Below, one piece after another: positions 13,106 through 20,643 of a stretch of 24,485 nt of DNA. How positions within the stretch are numbered: the first letter of the stretch is position 1; each line of letters begins with the position of its first letter. Both the position numbers and the translations under genes were made by a program. The DNA is from CAMCXE01 sp036520615. GTDB lineage: Bacteria > Pseudomonadota > Gammaproteobacteria > Pseudomonadales > Cellvibrionaceae. Below the pieces are notes generated by a model that saw only the letters and a list, made by a program, of their open reading frames with translations, did no database searches and was not told the origin of the DNA. The DNA lies in contig DATDJI010000003.1 of assembly GCA_036520615.1 (NCBI GenBank), forward strand, positions 1-24,485. The letters run 5' to 3'.

Positions 13106-13732
13106 CTAAGCGACCCGCGCCGGAGCCGCCACAAAATCGCTTGCAGGGAAGTGTTTTAAGAATCCTCTTGCTGATCCGTCGGAACCGGCACTAATCCACG
13201 GTTCAACCACTTCCGGCGGCAGAACAACAACAGACCGCTTTTCATCATCTGGCCCGTGGTAGCGGCTCATAAGCGGGTGCAGTTCAGCGTTAATCGTAAG
13301 CAACGTAAACGACCAAATATCTTGATCAAAGTTATCGCGAAAACATTCCCAAAGGCCCGCCAGCCAGAAAGCCTCCCCATCAATTCGCTCAATGCGATGC
13401 TTTACAGCTCGGCCAGTTTCGTAATTGGGTTCGAAAAAGGCAGTAACAGGAACCGCGCAAAATTGGCGATTCTTCCACGCTGCGCGGTAGGTTGGTTTTG
13501 TTGCGACGGTTTCTGTGCGGGCGTTATAGGTTTGTCGGTAAAGAGTGGGTTTAGCCCAATGCGGCATTAACCCGAAACACCCGTAAACCAGTGTGGGTTC
13601 ATCCGCATCGATAAGAACAGGAGCTAAGCGCCCAGGCCAAACTTCATTTGTGGGGAAGGGGGTGAGCGGGGCAGTAACTCGCATCCAGCGTACTAGCGTT
13701 TCCCACTTTACGGGTTCGATTTGAGCGCACAT
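13106..13732 (-). CDS. SRAP/YedK-like abasic-site processing protein (HMCES family)
   Basis: The protein has 208 residues and fits the SRAP family. Cys2, the residue that crosslinks to abasic sites after Met removal, is present (MCAQIEP). Asn70 lies in the YNARTET motif, Glu101 in AFFEPN, and the conserved His in ELHPLMSRYH at about 152. FGLMPHWAK and WLAGLWECF are also family markers. YedK/HMCES proteins form a DNA-protein crosslink at abasic sites in single-stranded DNA and thereby protect them. AGAAGG precedes the ATG. No LexA box is visible upstream. In a prophage it may guard replication intermediates or counter base-excising defence. Confidence 0.93.
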   Translation of the reverse strand: MCAQIEPVKWETLVRWMRVTAPLTPFPTNEVWPGRLAPVLIDADEPTLVYGCFGLMPHWAKPTLYRQTYNARTETVATKPTYRAAWKNRQFCAVPVTAFFEPNYETGRAVKHRIERIDGEAFWLAGLWECFRDNFDQDIWSFTLLTINAELHPLMSRYHGPDDEKRSVVVLPPEVVEPWISAGSDGSARGFLKHFPASDFVAAPARVA

Positions 13733-13885
13733 GCTTTGCCTTCTAAGCCTTAAGTTAAAGTAGCAAAGTAGGGGAATTTTATCGGGGAACAGAATGAACT
13801 GTCATCAAATGCCGATACAATAATTAATTTAAGGAATATCAATATCGTCCGTATAGCACCTGCCTGAACGGCAAAAAAGTGCTCA

Positions 13886-14791
13886 CTATATTAGTTTGTA
13901 TATCGTCCAGATAATCCAGATTATCACAGCCAGTAAAATAATCGCACCCAGCAGCGCATAATATAAACTTCCATTGGTTTCGGACAATATTTGTATCCTC
14001 CAAGCCAGTTCAGGCCGATCAGCCGAATGATTTGAAGGAACGTGTTCCCCTTCGGTTATAAATGGAATCCAAAACTTCTCGTAAAAATCATCCGCAAAGA
14101 AATCGCTATGCTGGAAATCATGGTATCTGTTCTTGGCATAATGAAAACCAGTTGTGCCTGACGCACCGAATGTCCACGTCAGTCCTTTAGCCAATATAGG
14201 GTAAAAATCATTTGTGCCGCACTCGTTAATAACAGGATAACGCGGGCCATTTTTTAGAGTGTCCCACCTATAATTCTCCGAAACCACCGAACCACAGAAT
14301 ATTATTTTATCGAATTGAAAATGGGGGTTGTCTTTTAATATTTCGGCGGAGAGATAAGTTCCGAAGCTGTGAGCAATTAAATAGAAATCTTTATTCCTGT
14401 TTTCCGGTTTGTTAAACGCTAAATTAAAATTTACTAGAACGGCTTCTTTTGCTGTTTTTCTCCAGTTTTTAGAGAATATAAATTTTAAACTGTTGAAAAA
14501 TCCGTATTTGCAATGATGCACCTCAACGCCGTCAAGCGAGCTGATGCGTCGCTCAAGAGTGTCAAACCAGTTGCCCTGCGTGCGGATTCCGTGGACTAAA
14601 ACCACAACTTTTTGCCTTTCATTAGCGTCTATTCCCGAAATGAAAATTTCTGCAAATTGCGAGAGCTGGTCCTTGTAAGGCCCGTCGTAAACTTTTCCCA
14701 GTAGCGATTTGATGTGGTCAATTCGATGTTCAGCAGGCATGTTTTCAAGCTGAAATTTCAGTGAACTTATTGATTCCGCAGCGTGATGCAC
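13886..14791 (-). CDS. Alpha/beta hydrolase with C-terminal membrane anchor
   Basis: The protein has 301 residues. KVVVLVHGIRTQGNWF (HG oxyanion region, about residues 61-76) and FYLIAHSFGTYLSAEI (nucleophile elbow, Ser142 in AHSFG) mark a serine alpha/beta hydrolase. The likely acid and base are Asp195 and a His in the RYHDFQHSDFF stretch near 234-238. A hydrophobic segment from about 279 to 299, followed by a short basic end, should anchor the enzyme in the membrane. The first 55 residues are helical. It starts two bases after the stop of the 117-aa gene and is the last gene of a three-gene operon. Lipase- or esterase-like effectors with membrane anchors are known in abortive infection, so an effector role is a reasonable inference. 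Confidence 0.85.
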   Translation of the reverse strand: MHHAAESISSLKFQLENMPAEHRIDHIKSLLGKVYDGPYKDQLSQFAEIFISGIDANERQKVVVLVHGIRTQGNWFDTLERRISSLDGVEVHHCKYGFFNSLKFIFSKNWRKTAKEAVLVNFNLAFNKPENRNKDFYLIAHSFGTYLSAEILKDNPHFQFDKIIFCGSVVSENYRWDTLKNGPRYPVINECGTNDFYPILAKGLTWTFGASGTTGFHYAKNRYHDFQHSDFFADDFYEKFWIPFITEGEHVPSNHSADRPELAWRIQILSETNGSLYYALLGAIILLAVIIWIIWTIYKLI

Positions 14792-14793
14792 GG

Positions 14794-15147
14794 CTATTTT
14801 GACTTATATACGATTTTTAGGGTATCAGGAGTAATTGTTAAATTGTCCCCTGTGTGCCAGTCTAAGACGGAATGAGGTATCTCCGTAATCGCTTCAAAAT
14901 CGATGATACTTTCACGGCAAGAAGGTGATATCACTCTGAATTTTTTTTGCAATAGTTTTTTTTCAACCAAAGCTGAGAGAATACTAAGTAAGGCCTTTGT
15001 CGATTTTGGACTTGTTAAGCTAAATAAACCGTCCAGAGAATACTCTCTGCCAGCAGCCGAATACAAATCACTGATTTTGGTAATTGTATGTGCTTCGCTA
15101 GGAAATCTTTCGATTAAGTTTCCATAGACGGTTGAAAGCGTAATCAT
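14794..15147 (-). CDS. Unrecognised 117-aa protein, possible winged-helix adaptor
   Basis: The product begins MITLSTVYGNLIERFPSEAH. LLSILSALVEKKLLQKKFRV looks like a recognition helix and wing, followed by a short beta region ending TGDNLTITPDTLKIVYKSK. This is compatible with a winged-helix fold, but that is my reading of the pattern, not a domain hit. ATG 15147 is preferred over the longer frame from 15240 because the extension lies entirely inside the upstream gene. Even so the overlap is 50 bases, which implies coupled translation. It sits between the 335-aa gene and the hydrolase gene and may link sensing to the effector. Confidence 0.65.
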   Translation of the reverse strand: MITLSTVYGNLIERFPSEAHTITKISDLYSAAGREYSLDGLFSLTSPKSTKALLSILSALVEKKLLQKKFRVISPSCRESIIDFEAITEIPHSVLDWHTGDNLTITPDTLKIVYKSK

Positions 15148-16105
15148 AATCTTGCTTCGTGCATTTTGCGGTAATTGCGAATTCGTTTGACCTTCCCCCG
15201 AGTAAAATGCGCATGTTTTCTGAGGGTAGACCATTCTCATTTTTCTTCAAACATACTTTTGCTGAATCACAATACGTTCCATCATCCATTTCGGAATCTA
15301 AAGCTCTCATCCTTTTGTGATCGCGTAGATCTTTGTCCGGATCTCCGGCCGATCCCTCGAAAGATGCCCCATATGCATCTACTATCTTTCTGTTGGTAAT
15401 TAAAAAGTCGGCTGTCGCTTTATCCGTCGTGTCACCTAGCTTGTTCTTCGCTGTTACAAGAGAAACTTCGTGAAACCGATCCTTTCCAATGAACGGATCG
15501 ATCAATCCCCACACTGTGTAAACATCGTCAGCATATTTGCTCCAATTGCTCTTAGATGAGACTCTAATCTCAAGTACACCCGTATCGTGCAAAACTGCAA
15601 CGCTGGTCGAACGAGACCGCTCATACTGGTACGTCATTGTCAATTTAGTTCCAGCTACATCTAAATGCTGCCCTTGAAAAATTTTAATCTCCCGAAAGTC
15701 AGCGATCTTTATTACTAATTTCCCACTTTCAATTCTTGCATCAACGATAGTTGGAGAGTTTGGAATGTCCAAAAAATTCGGTTTAGAGCGCAAGCTTTCT
15801 AAATTCAGCTGCTTCAAAACAGCTATTAAATGGGATTCAGTGCAAAGTTCTTTGGCAGTAGTTTTCGAGCATTTATATACAAATATATGCTGTTTTCCAT
15901 GCTCCTCCACCTCGCGTAAAAATGAGATTAACTTATTTTCGTCTAGCAAGCCTTGCTCGACGGCGGGGGAGATCCTGGTACTAAGCAGGGAAGCCCAACC
16001 GCTACACGAGTGAGAGACGCCGTGCTCCTTCAGAAAATTTTTTGCAATATCGAGGGTGGTGTTGTTTTCTAACTGGGAGATTATTTTTTTTATGCGATCT
16101 GACAT
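15098..16105 (-). CDS. Unrecognised 335-aa protein, first gene of the cassette
   Basis: The N-terminal 110 residues are helical and contain an HGVSHSCSGWASLLSTRISP segment and EEHGKQHIFVYKC. A central beta-rich part (about 120-205) includes IESGKLVIKIADFREIKIFQ and VLEIRVSS. A C-terminal alpha/beta part closes with MRILLGGRSNEFAITAKCTK and a Trp-containing helix. There is no membrane span, nucleotide-binding motif or known nuclease motif. GGA lies about eight bases before the ATG. It heads an operon with the 117-aa protein and the membrane-anchored hydrolase, just inside the integrase gene. A sensor or regulator role is inference. I do not recognise the family. Confidence 0.75.
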   Translation of the reverse strand: MSDRIKKIISQLENNTTLDIAKNFLKEHGVSHSCSGWASLLSTRISPAVEQGLLDENKLISFLREVEEHGKQHIFVYKCSKTTAKELCTESHLIAVLKQLNLESLRSKPNFLDIPNSPTIVDARIESGKLVIKIADFREIKIFQGQHLDVAGTKLTMTYQYERSRSTSVAVLHDTGVLEIRVSSKSNWSKYADDVYTVWGLIDPFIGKDRFHEVSLVTAKNKLGDTTDKATADFLITNRKIVDAYGASFEGSAGDPDKDLRDHKRMRALDSEMDDGTYCDSAKVCLKKNENGLPSENMRILLGGRSNEFAITAKCTKQDYDYAFNRLWKLNRKIS

Positions 16106-16173
16106 TACACGATTCCATGTCTGACATTTAGTGCAATAGAGTAAACAATGGACTTATCAAAAGCTAGAGCCAC

Positions 16174-17463
16174 CTATTCTCTTTCCCTTCTCGAGCCAAG
16201 GCCCGTGAATCCCTTATATTCCCACGGGTCAACGTATTCTATCAACATTTGGCTAAGATAACTGCTCCACCAATCCATCATGAGCCGCCGCTCCTCCAAA
16301 AACTCGGCTTTATGCATATACGCGGCGCGCACCGTGTTGCGTTCCAAGTGCGCCATCTGGCGTTCAATAGCATCTCTCCCAAACTGCCGTGACTCATTAA
16401 GAGCGGAGCATGCCATTGTTCTAAATCCGTGAGGTGTAACATCGGCCTGGGTGCAATACCCGATGTTTCTGATCGCCTGGCCCAGCGTATTTTCGCTTAT
16501 GGGCACCCAAGCTTTGTGATTACCGGGAAACAGCAATGCTTCGTCACCTACATATTCCCTGAGCTGCTGTAGAAGGGCAATTACGGGGCCAGACAGGGGT
16601 ATTAGGTGTGGCGTCTTCATTTTTGCGCCGCGCGACGTAAAACGCCCGCCATCGATTTCTTCTCGCTCAGCAGGCAGCGTCCACATCTTTTTTTCAAAAT
16701 CGAATTCAGTCCACCTGGCATTCCTTAGCTCGCTTGAGCGCACAAAAATATGCAGGGCGATCAATAGTGCAAAGCGAGTGGTTGGTTGGCAGCGCGCACC
16801 GTCAATCCGGGATAAAAATTCTGGCAGTTTTTCCAGGGGGAGGGCGGCATGGTGCTTTGACTTTGTAGATTGAGCTATGCCCGCTAATTCAGTAGCCGGG
16901 TTGTAGCGAATTAGACCGGCCTGAACAGCACTGCGAAACACCGCGATTGCGTATTGCCGAATTCTACTTGCCAAGTGATGAATGCCTGAAGCTTCAAGAG
17001 TGGCCAGCGCGGCAACTATGTGCGGCGGTTCTATTTTAGTTATAGGCATGGCGCCCAGTTGAGGCAATAGGTGCATTTCAAATCGGCGCCATACTTTTTC
17101 GGCGTAGTTGCTATCCCAGCGCTTTTTTTTCTTTTCCCACCAAGCCTTAGCTACAGCCTCGAAATTATTTGAACCGGTCTTGATCTCGCGCTTTTGTCGC
17201 ACCGGATCCTCCCCAGCTGCCAATTTAGCTAAAAAGGCATCCCGCGCAACACGCGCCTGAGCCAAACTAACAACAGGGTATTCGCCAAGCGAGGCTAACG
17301 ATTCTTTACCGTCGGGTCGGAAATAGCGCACCCGCCACAGTTTTGAGCCAGTAGGCCCGACAAATAGAAACAAACCGCCACCATCGGACAATTTGTACAT
17401 TTTCTCGCGGGGCTTAGCCTGCGCAATGGCCGCATCACGCAAGGGCGCAACTATCTTTGGCAT
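16174..17463 (-). CDS. P4-type tyrosine integrase
   Basis: The protein has 429 residues. The N-terminal 95 residues match the DUF4102 arm-binding domain (KLSDGGGLFLFVGPTGSKLW, LGEYPVVSLAQAR). A core-binding SAM-like domain spans about 100-200. The catalytic domain shows Arg242 (VRSSELR), Lys293 (KMK), His345 and Arg348 (HGFR), His372 (AHLE) and the nucleophile Tyr382 (AAYMH). All expected catalytic residues are present, so the enzyme should be active. It would integrate the element at the 3' end of the adjacent tRNA-Asn. The gene reads away from the tRNA, with the usual arrangement for P4-like integrases. Its start lies inside a 13-bp inverted repeat that may allow autoregulation. Confidence 0.96.
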   Translation of the reverse strand: MPKIVAPLRDAAIAQAKPREKMYKLSDGGGLFLFVGPTGSKLWRVRYFRPDGKESLASLGEYPVVSLAQARVARDAFLAKLAAGEDPVRQKREIKTGSNNFEAVAKAWWEKKKKRWDSNYAEKVWRRFEMHLLPQLGAMPITKIEPPHIVAALATLEASGIHHLASRIRQYAIAVFRSAVQAGLIRYNPATELAGIAQSTKSKHHAALPLEKLPEFLSRIDGARCQPTTRFALLIALHIFVRSSELRNARWTEFDFEKKMWTLPAEREEIDGGRFTSRGAKMKTPHLIPLSGPVIALLQQLREYVGDEALLFPGNHKAWVPISENTLGQAIRNIGYCTQADVTPHGFRTMACSALNESRQFGRDAIERQMAHLERNTVRAAYMHKAEFLEERRLMMDWWSSYLSQMLIEYVDPWEYKGFTGLGSRRERE

Positions 17464-17518
17464 TTTTGTGGTATTCCCAATATCGAATCGGAAGATACCC
17501 CAAAAAATACCACAAAAA
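17463..17518. repeat. Repeated integrase-upstream motif (possible arm sites or operator)
   Basis: A perfect 13-bp inverted repeat, TTTTTGTGGTATT (17463-17475) and AATACCACAAAAA (17506-17518), flanks the integrase start. On the minus strand a further related copy, TTTTGGGGTATC, follows directly after the right arm. Three copies of a TTTTGTGGTATY motif therefore lie between the integrase and the tRNA, where arm-type sites or an integrase operator would be expected. Confidence 0.55.
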
Positions 17519-17577
17519 CCTCGTGGTTGTAGGTTGTTTTGGTTGGTCTAGTTGGGTGATTGAAAAAACGCTTGACG

Positions 17578-17607
17578 AAAAAAAAGCCCTTTATTTAAGG
17601 GCTTTTT
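17578..17607. terminator. Rho-independent terminator downstream of tRNA-Asn
   Basis: AAAAAGCCCTT (17581-17591) and AAGGGCTTTTT (17597-17607) form an 11-bp stem with a five-base loop. Read on the minus strand it ends in an eight-T run, so it terminates transcription coming from the tRNA genes before the integrase. The plus strand also has a T-run, so it may act both ways. Confidence 0.8.
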
Positions 17608-17614
17608 CTCAGGA

Positions 17615-17644
17615 AAGTGCAGCAGTTTGTACAACGCTGCACTT
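17615..17644. repeat. Inverted repeat beside the tRNA-Asn 3' end
   Basis: AAGTGCAGC (17615-17623) and GCTGCACTT (17636-17644) are perfect 9-bp arms around a 12-base spacer. It lies five bases outside the CCA end of tRNA-Asn. It could be part of the attachment region, a protein-binding site, or a hairpin used in tRNA 3' processing. Confidence 0.5.
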
Positions 17645-17649
17645 GAATA

Positions 17650-17725
17650 TGGCTCCGCCTGCTGGACTCGAACCAGCGACCCAATGATTAACAGTCATTT
17701 GCTCTACCGACTGAGCTAAGGCGGA
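17650..17725 (-). tRNA. tRNA-Asn(GTT)
   Basis: The minus-strand sequence folds as a full cloverleaf with encoded CCA (76 bases). The acceptor stem TCCGCCT pairs with AGGCGGA, the anticodon loop is CTGTTAA with anticodon GTT, and the T arm carries GGTTCGAGTCC. Its 3' end faces the integrase, so it is the probable attachment target of the element. tRNA-Val lies upstream on the same strand. Confidence 0.95.
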
Positions 17726-17760
17726 ATAATAACGGTACTAATTTATTTTTTAGTGCTTAT

Positions 17761-17788
17761 AAATTAGGTATAAAACTCTGCGTGACAA
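17761..17788 (-). promoter_or_regulatory. Candidate tRNA-Asn promoter
   Basis: On the minus strand, TTGTCA (17788-17783) and TAATTT (17766-17761) are 16 bases apart and end about 35 bases before the mature tRNA-Asn 5' end. The tRNA could also be co-transcribed with tRNA-Val upstream. Confidence 0.4.
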
Positions 17789-17905
17789 ATCAGAGGCTGC
17801 GCATGTTAGCTATTAGCCTTAGGGCTGTCAACCGATTTTTGCGGCTTAACTGGTTGATTTTGCTTGCTTAATAGGCGAAATCAGCCGGTGTTTTGCGGCA
17901 AAAAT

Positions 17906-17982
17906 TGGTAGGACCGAGCGGACTCGAACCGCTGACCCCCACCATGTCAAGGTGGTGCTCTAACCAACTGAGCTACGGTCCT
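17906..17982 (-). tRNA. tRNA-Val(GAC)
   Basis: The minus strand gives a 77-base cloverleaf with encoded CCA. Acceptor arms AGGACCG and CGGTCCT pair over seven bases, the anticodon loop is TTGACAT with anticodon GAC, and the T arm contains GGTTCGAGTCC. It lies 180 bases upstream of tRNA-Asn on the same strand. Confidence 0.95.
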
Positions 17983-18094
17983 GCAAAGAGGCGCGCATTC
18001 TATCGACTAAGCCCTCCCTGGGCAACCGTATCCCTGTATTTATTTGCTCGCCACAAATTATTGTCTGGCGGTAAGTTATTTGGCTATACGAGAA

Positions 18095-20617
18095 CTATTT
18101 TATAGCCGCAAGCGCTGCGGCACCTAAAGCAGAGTTGTAAATAATGGAGCTCGCTTTGGCAAAAATTTCTAACGTGTCTTTTTTATCAGTTTCTAACGGC
18201 ACAACTATAGTATCGCCTGGTTGTACATTGCGTTTAGTTGTGCGCACCCAGCCAGATTTAGGCGAAACTACTGTGCCATTTGCTTTTACAACATAAATGC
18301 GCGAGGTATCAGCGTTTTTCTTCGTGCCGCCGGAGTTATTTATATAATCCCAAGCATCAAGTTTGGCGTTGTAAAAATGCGAGGTCGGGAACTGCACTTC
18401 GCCCACGACGGTAACCGAGGGTTTAAACCGAGGTACGTTTAGCCGATCGCCATCTTCCAATTGAAAATCATGTCCGGTGGGGGTGCGCAGAATTAGTGGT
18501 AAATCAATTACCAAGCGCCCACCGGCCTTTGAGCCTTCCAGGCTTTTCAAAATACGTTGGGCTTCTGCAGTATCAATATTTTTTTTGCCCGTTTGCTGTG
18601 TGGCAGATGCAGCGACGAGCTCTGATTCAATGGTCTTTTTCATATCCTGAATGCGCGCTTCTTCAAGTTCGCGAAGCTCTTTGCGGGAAAATACGGCGCC
18701 TTCAGAGTGTGCATGGGGAGTAAGGCCACCTGCGCGTGTGAGTACATCCATTAGGGTTTCACCGGGCAAAATGCTGTAGGTGCCGGGGAACATTACCTCG
18801 CCTTCAATGGTTACCGATTCCTTATTTTTCCAAAGAGGAACCTGTTTGATCTGCAAGGTATCAGCTGGTTGTAGCTGTACGCGCGGATCATTCAAATCTA
18901 CTGCCACGTGCATTACCACGCGTTCCATATTTTGCGAAATATCGTAGCGGGTGATCTCGCCTTGTGTGCCCAAGGCGCTTTCGGTGAGCCCACCGGCTAA
19001 AAGAATCAAATCCTGCGCGCTCATCTGTTCTGACTGAGGGTAAACCCCAGGGAAGCGAACGCTGCCGGAAATACCCACGGTTTTTTGCCGTTCCTGAAAT
19101 TGCGATTGGGTTTTCAGCCGCTCGATTGTGTCCTGTAAAAGATCACTGCGGTCATCATCGAAGTTAAAGATAAATAATGTGTCGTTGCTTTGCAGCAGCG
19201 GGTCTTTGTTGCCACCGCGATTGGCCCAGGCGGCTTTTGGTGAAACCAACAGGGTTTGAATTTGGCGCGTGCCGGGCATTTCACGCTGAATCAAGGCCAC
19301 GTCTATATCCGGATTGGGCAGCAGTGCATCCACATTGGGAATTGCGTCGCTAAAACGGGCGCCGCGGGTCCAGGCGAATTCCTCTGCCCGTTTAACATGA
19401 CCTTTCAACGTTACCTTGTCCTGTACTATGTCCAACACCGAAGAGATTTTCAGCACGTCTCCATCTTTAATAGGTTGAGCTTTATCGCGGGCTTTGGTGA
19501 GGTCAAGATTAATAAGTGTTTTTTCGCCGCTATTACCGATGCGCTGCAGGCGTGACTCGGGTAAATAGGCTGCGGTGCTTGCGCCACCCGCAAGCGACAG
19601 CGCGCCGGACACATCGGTGGAGTTGCGTAATTCATAAATAGCCGGACGGGTGACAGCACCCATAACGGTAATAGTTTCCCCAACCGGCGGCACGAACAAT
19701 ACGTCGCCAGGCATAAGGCGAGCATCCTCTGAGGTGTCCCCCCGTAATAACAGGTCATATAAATCTAACGACGTAACGACCTTGCCCTGACGTTTTAATT
19801 GAATGTTGCGAAACGAGCCGACCTTATTAATGCCGCCGCTGGCAAATAAAGCATTGGTCATAGTGGAAAGAGCACCCACTGTGAAAGAGCCTGGCTGGAC
19901 AACCTCGCCTAATACAAATATACGAATTGTGCGTAAGGCGCCCATAGTGACCGAGCTTTTTACCCCAATCATTTGTTTTTCTACTACTTCACTTAAATTA
20001 GTTTGTGCCTGGCTGAAGCTTAAACCAGCTAGATTAATAGGACCGATTTGAGGAAATTGCACTTGGCCTTCACGGTTGATTGTTAGGGAGTAGGCGTTGT
20101 TTTCTTTGCCATAAAGCTGGATCACGATGTTGTCGCCGGGGCCCATGACATAATCAGCAGGAATAGGAATATCCGAGGCAGGCGTGAAAGTGGCGGGTCC
20201 ATTGGTAAACAAATCGGCGCCAAAAGGCTTAAGGATAACGGCCTCGTCTGTAGTTGATTTTTTTGTCTCCGCAGCTTGATTTTCGTCAGAGCTTTCGTCG
20301 AGTTGCGTTTTATTCAACTTTTTCTCATCGTTATCCAGCGGTTTGTTGCCGCCTATTGACTTGCTTCCCTCCAGCATAGGGTTAGTCTGGTCGGTAGGGG
20401 TTCTGCGGGTTGTTTCAGCCTCACGAATTTGCGGCTGAGCGCTGTTGGCACCGATGCTGGTGGGATCAATACCAACGGATTTTGCCAGCGCCTGTTTTTC
20501 TTCCGCTGAAAGGGATTTGAATTGTTCGATCTGCGCGGGGGAGGGCATCAGAGGCTGCGCCGCTAGGCAAGCGCCAGCATTCATAAGCAGGATAAATAGG
20601 CCGTAGGTAAAACGCTT
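18095..20617 (-). CDS. Polysaccharide export outer-membrane protein with repeated SLBB domains
   Basis: The protein has 840 residues. MKRFTYGLFILLMNAGACLA is a signal peptide. A polar linker (about 60-125) leads to a Poly_export domain at about 151-230 (IPADYVMGPGDNIVIQLYGK), then several SLBB units, each with a motif of the form VxGxVxxPGxY (for example FVLGEVVQPGSF, VMGAVTRPAIYEL, ISGSVRFPGVY, IEGEVMFPGTY, VVGEVQFPTS). It belongs to the Wza-like outer-membrane exporters, in a long multi-SLBB version. The start at 20617 places the signal peptide at the N-terminus; the in-frame ATG 20650 would add eleven residues. It lies 26 bases after the Wzi-like gene, so the two form an operon for capsule or exopolysaccharide export. 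Confidence 0.92.
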   Translation of the reverse strand, partial: KRFTYGLFILLMNAGACLAAQPLMPSPAQIEQFKSLSAEEKQALAKSVGIDPTSIGANSAQPQIREAETTRRTPTDQTNPMLEGSKSIGGNKPLDNDEKKLNKTQLDESSDENQAAETKKSTTDEAVILKPFGADLFTNGPATFTPASDIPIPADYVMGPGDNIVIQLYGKENNAYSLTINREGQVQFPQIGPINLAGLSFSQAQTNLSEVVEKQMIGVKSSVTMGALRTIRIFVLGEVVQPGSFTVGALSTMTNALFASGGINKVGSFRNIQLKRQGKVVTSLDLYDLLLRGDTSEDARLMPGDVLFVPPVGETITVMGAVTRPAIYELRNSTDVSGALSLAGGASTAAYLPESRLQRIGNSGEKTLINLDLTKARDKAQPIKDGDVLKISSVLDIVQDKVTLKGHVKRAEEFAWTRGARFSDAIPNVDALLPNPDIDVALIQREMPGTRQIQTLLVSPKAAWANRGGNKDPLLQSNDTLFIFNFDDDRSDLLQDTIERLKTQSQFQERQKTVGISGSVRFPGVYPQSEQMSAQDLILLAGGLTESALGTQGEITRYDISQNMERVVMHVAVDLNDPRVQLQPADTLQIKQVPLWKNKESVTIEGEVMFPGTYSILPGETLMDVLTRAGGLTPHAHSEGAVFSRKELRELEEARIQDMKKTIESELVAASATQQTGKKNIDTAEAQRILKSLEGSKAGGRLVIDLPLILRTPTGHDFQLEDGDRLNVPRFKPSVTVVGEVQFPTSHFYNAKLDAWDYINNSGGTKKNADTSRIYVVKANGTVVSPKSGWVRTTKRNVQPGDTIVVPLETDKKDTLEIFAKASSIIYNSALGAAALAAIK

Positions 20618-20643
20618 CATAAAAATTCCGTAGGGTTTGTCAA

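Larger units (their letters stand above)
1..17649. mobile_element. Partial prophage / integrative element, right part
   Basis: A P4-type integrase lies beside the 3' end of tRNA-Asn. Moving left there is a cargo zone, a rightward early operon of phage-type small genes, a divergent cI/cro-like switch with shared operators, and leftward replication genes. This is the order expected of the early half of a temperate phage. No structural, packaging or lysis genes are seen; they would lie left of the window if the element is a full prophage. A satellite or plasmid-like element cannot be excluded. The left attachment site is not in the window: I looked for a second copy of the tRNA-Asn 3' sequence and did not see one. 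The exact right boundary within or just after the tRNA 3' end is inferred. Confidence 0.85.

Noticed and set aside
15148..15240. Longer start for the 117-aa gene
   Set aside because: The extra 31 codons lie wholly inside the 335-aa gene in another frame and have low-complexity, non-conserved character.
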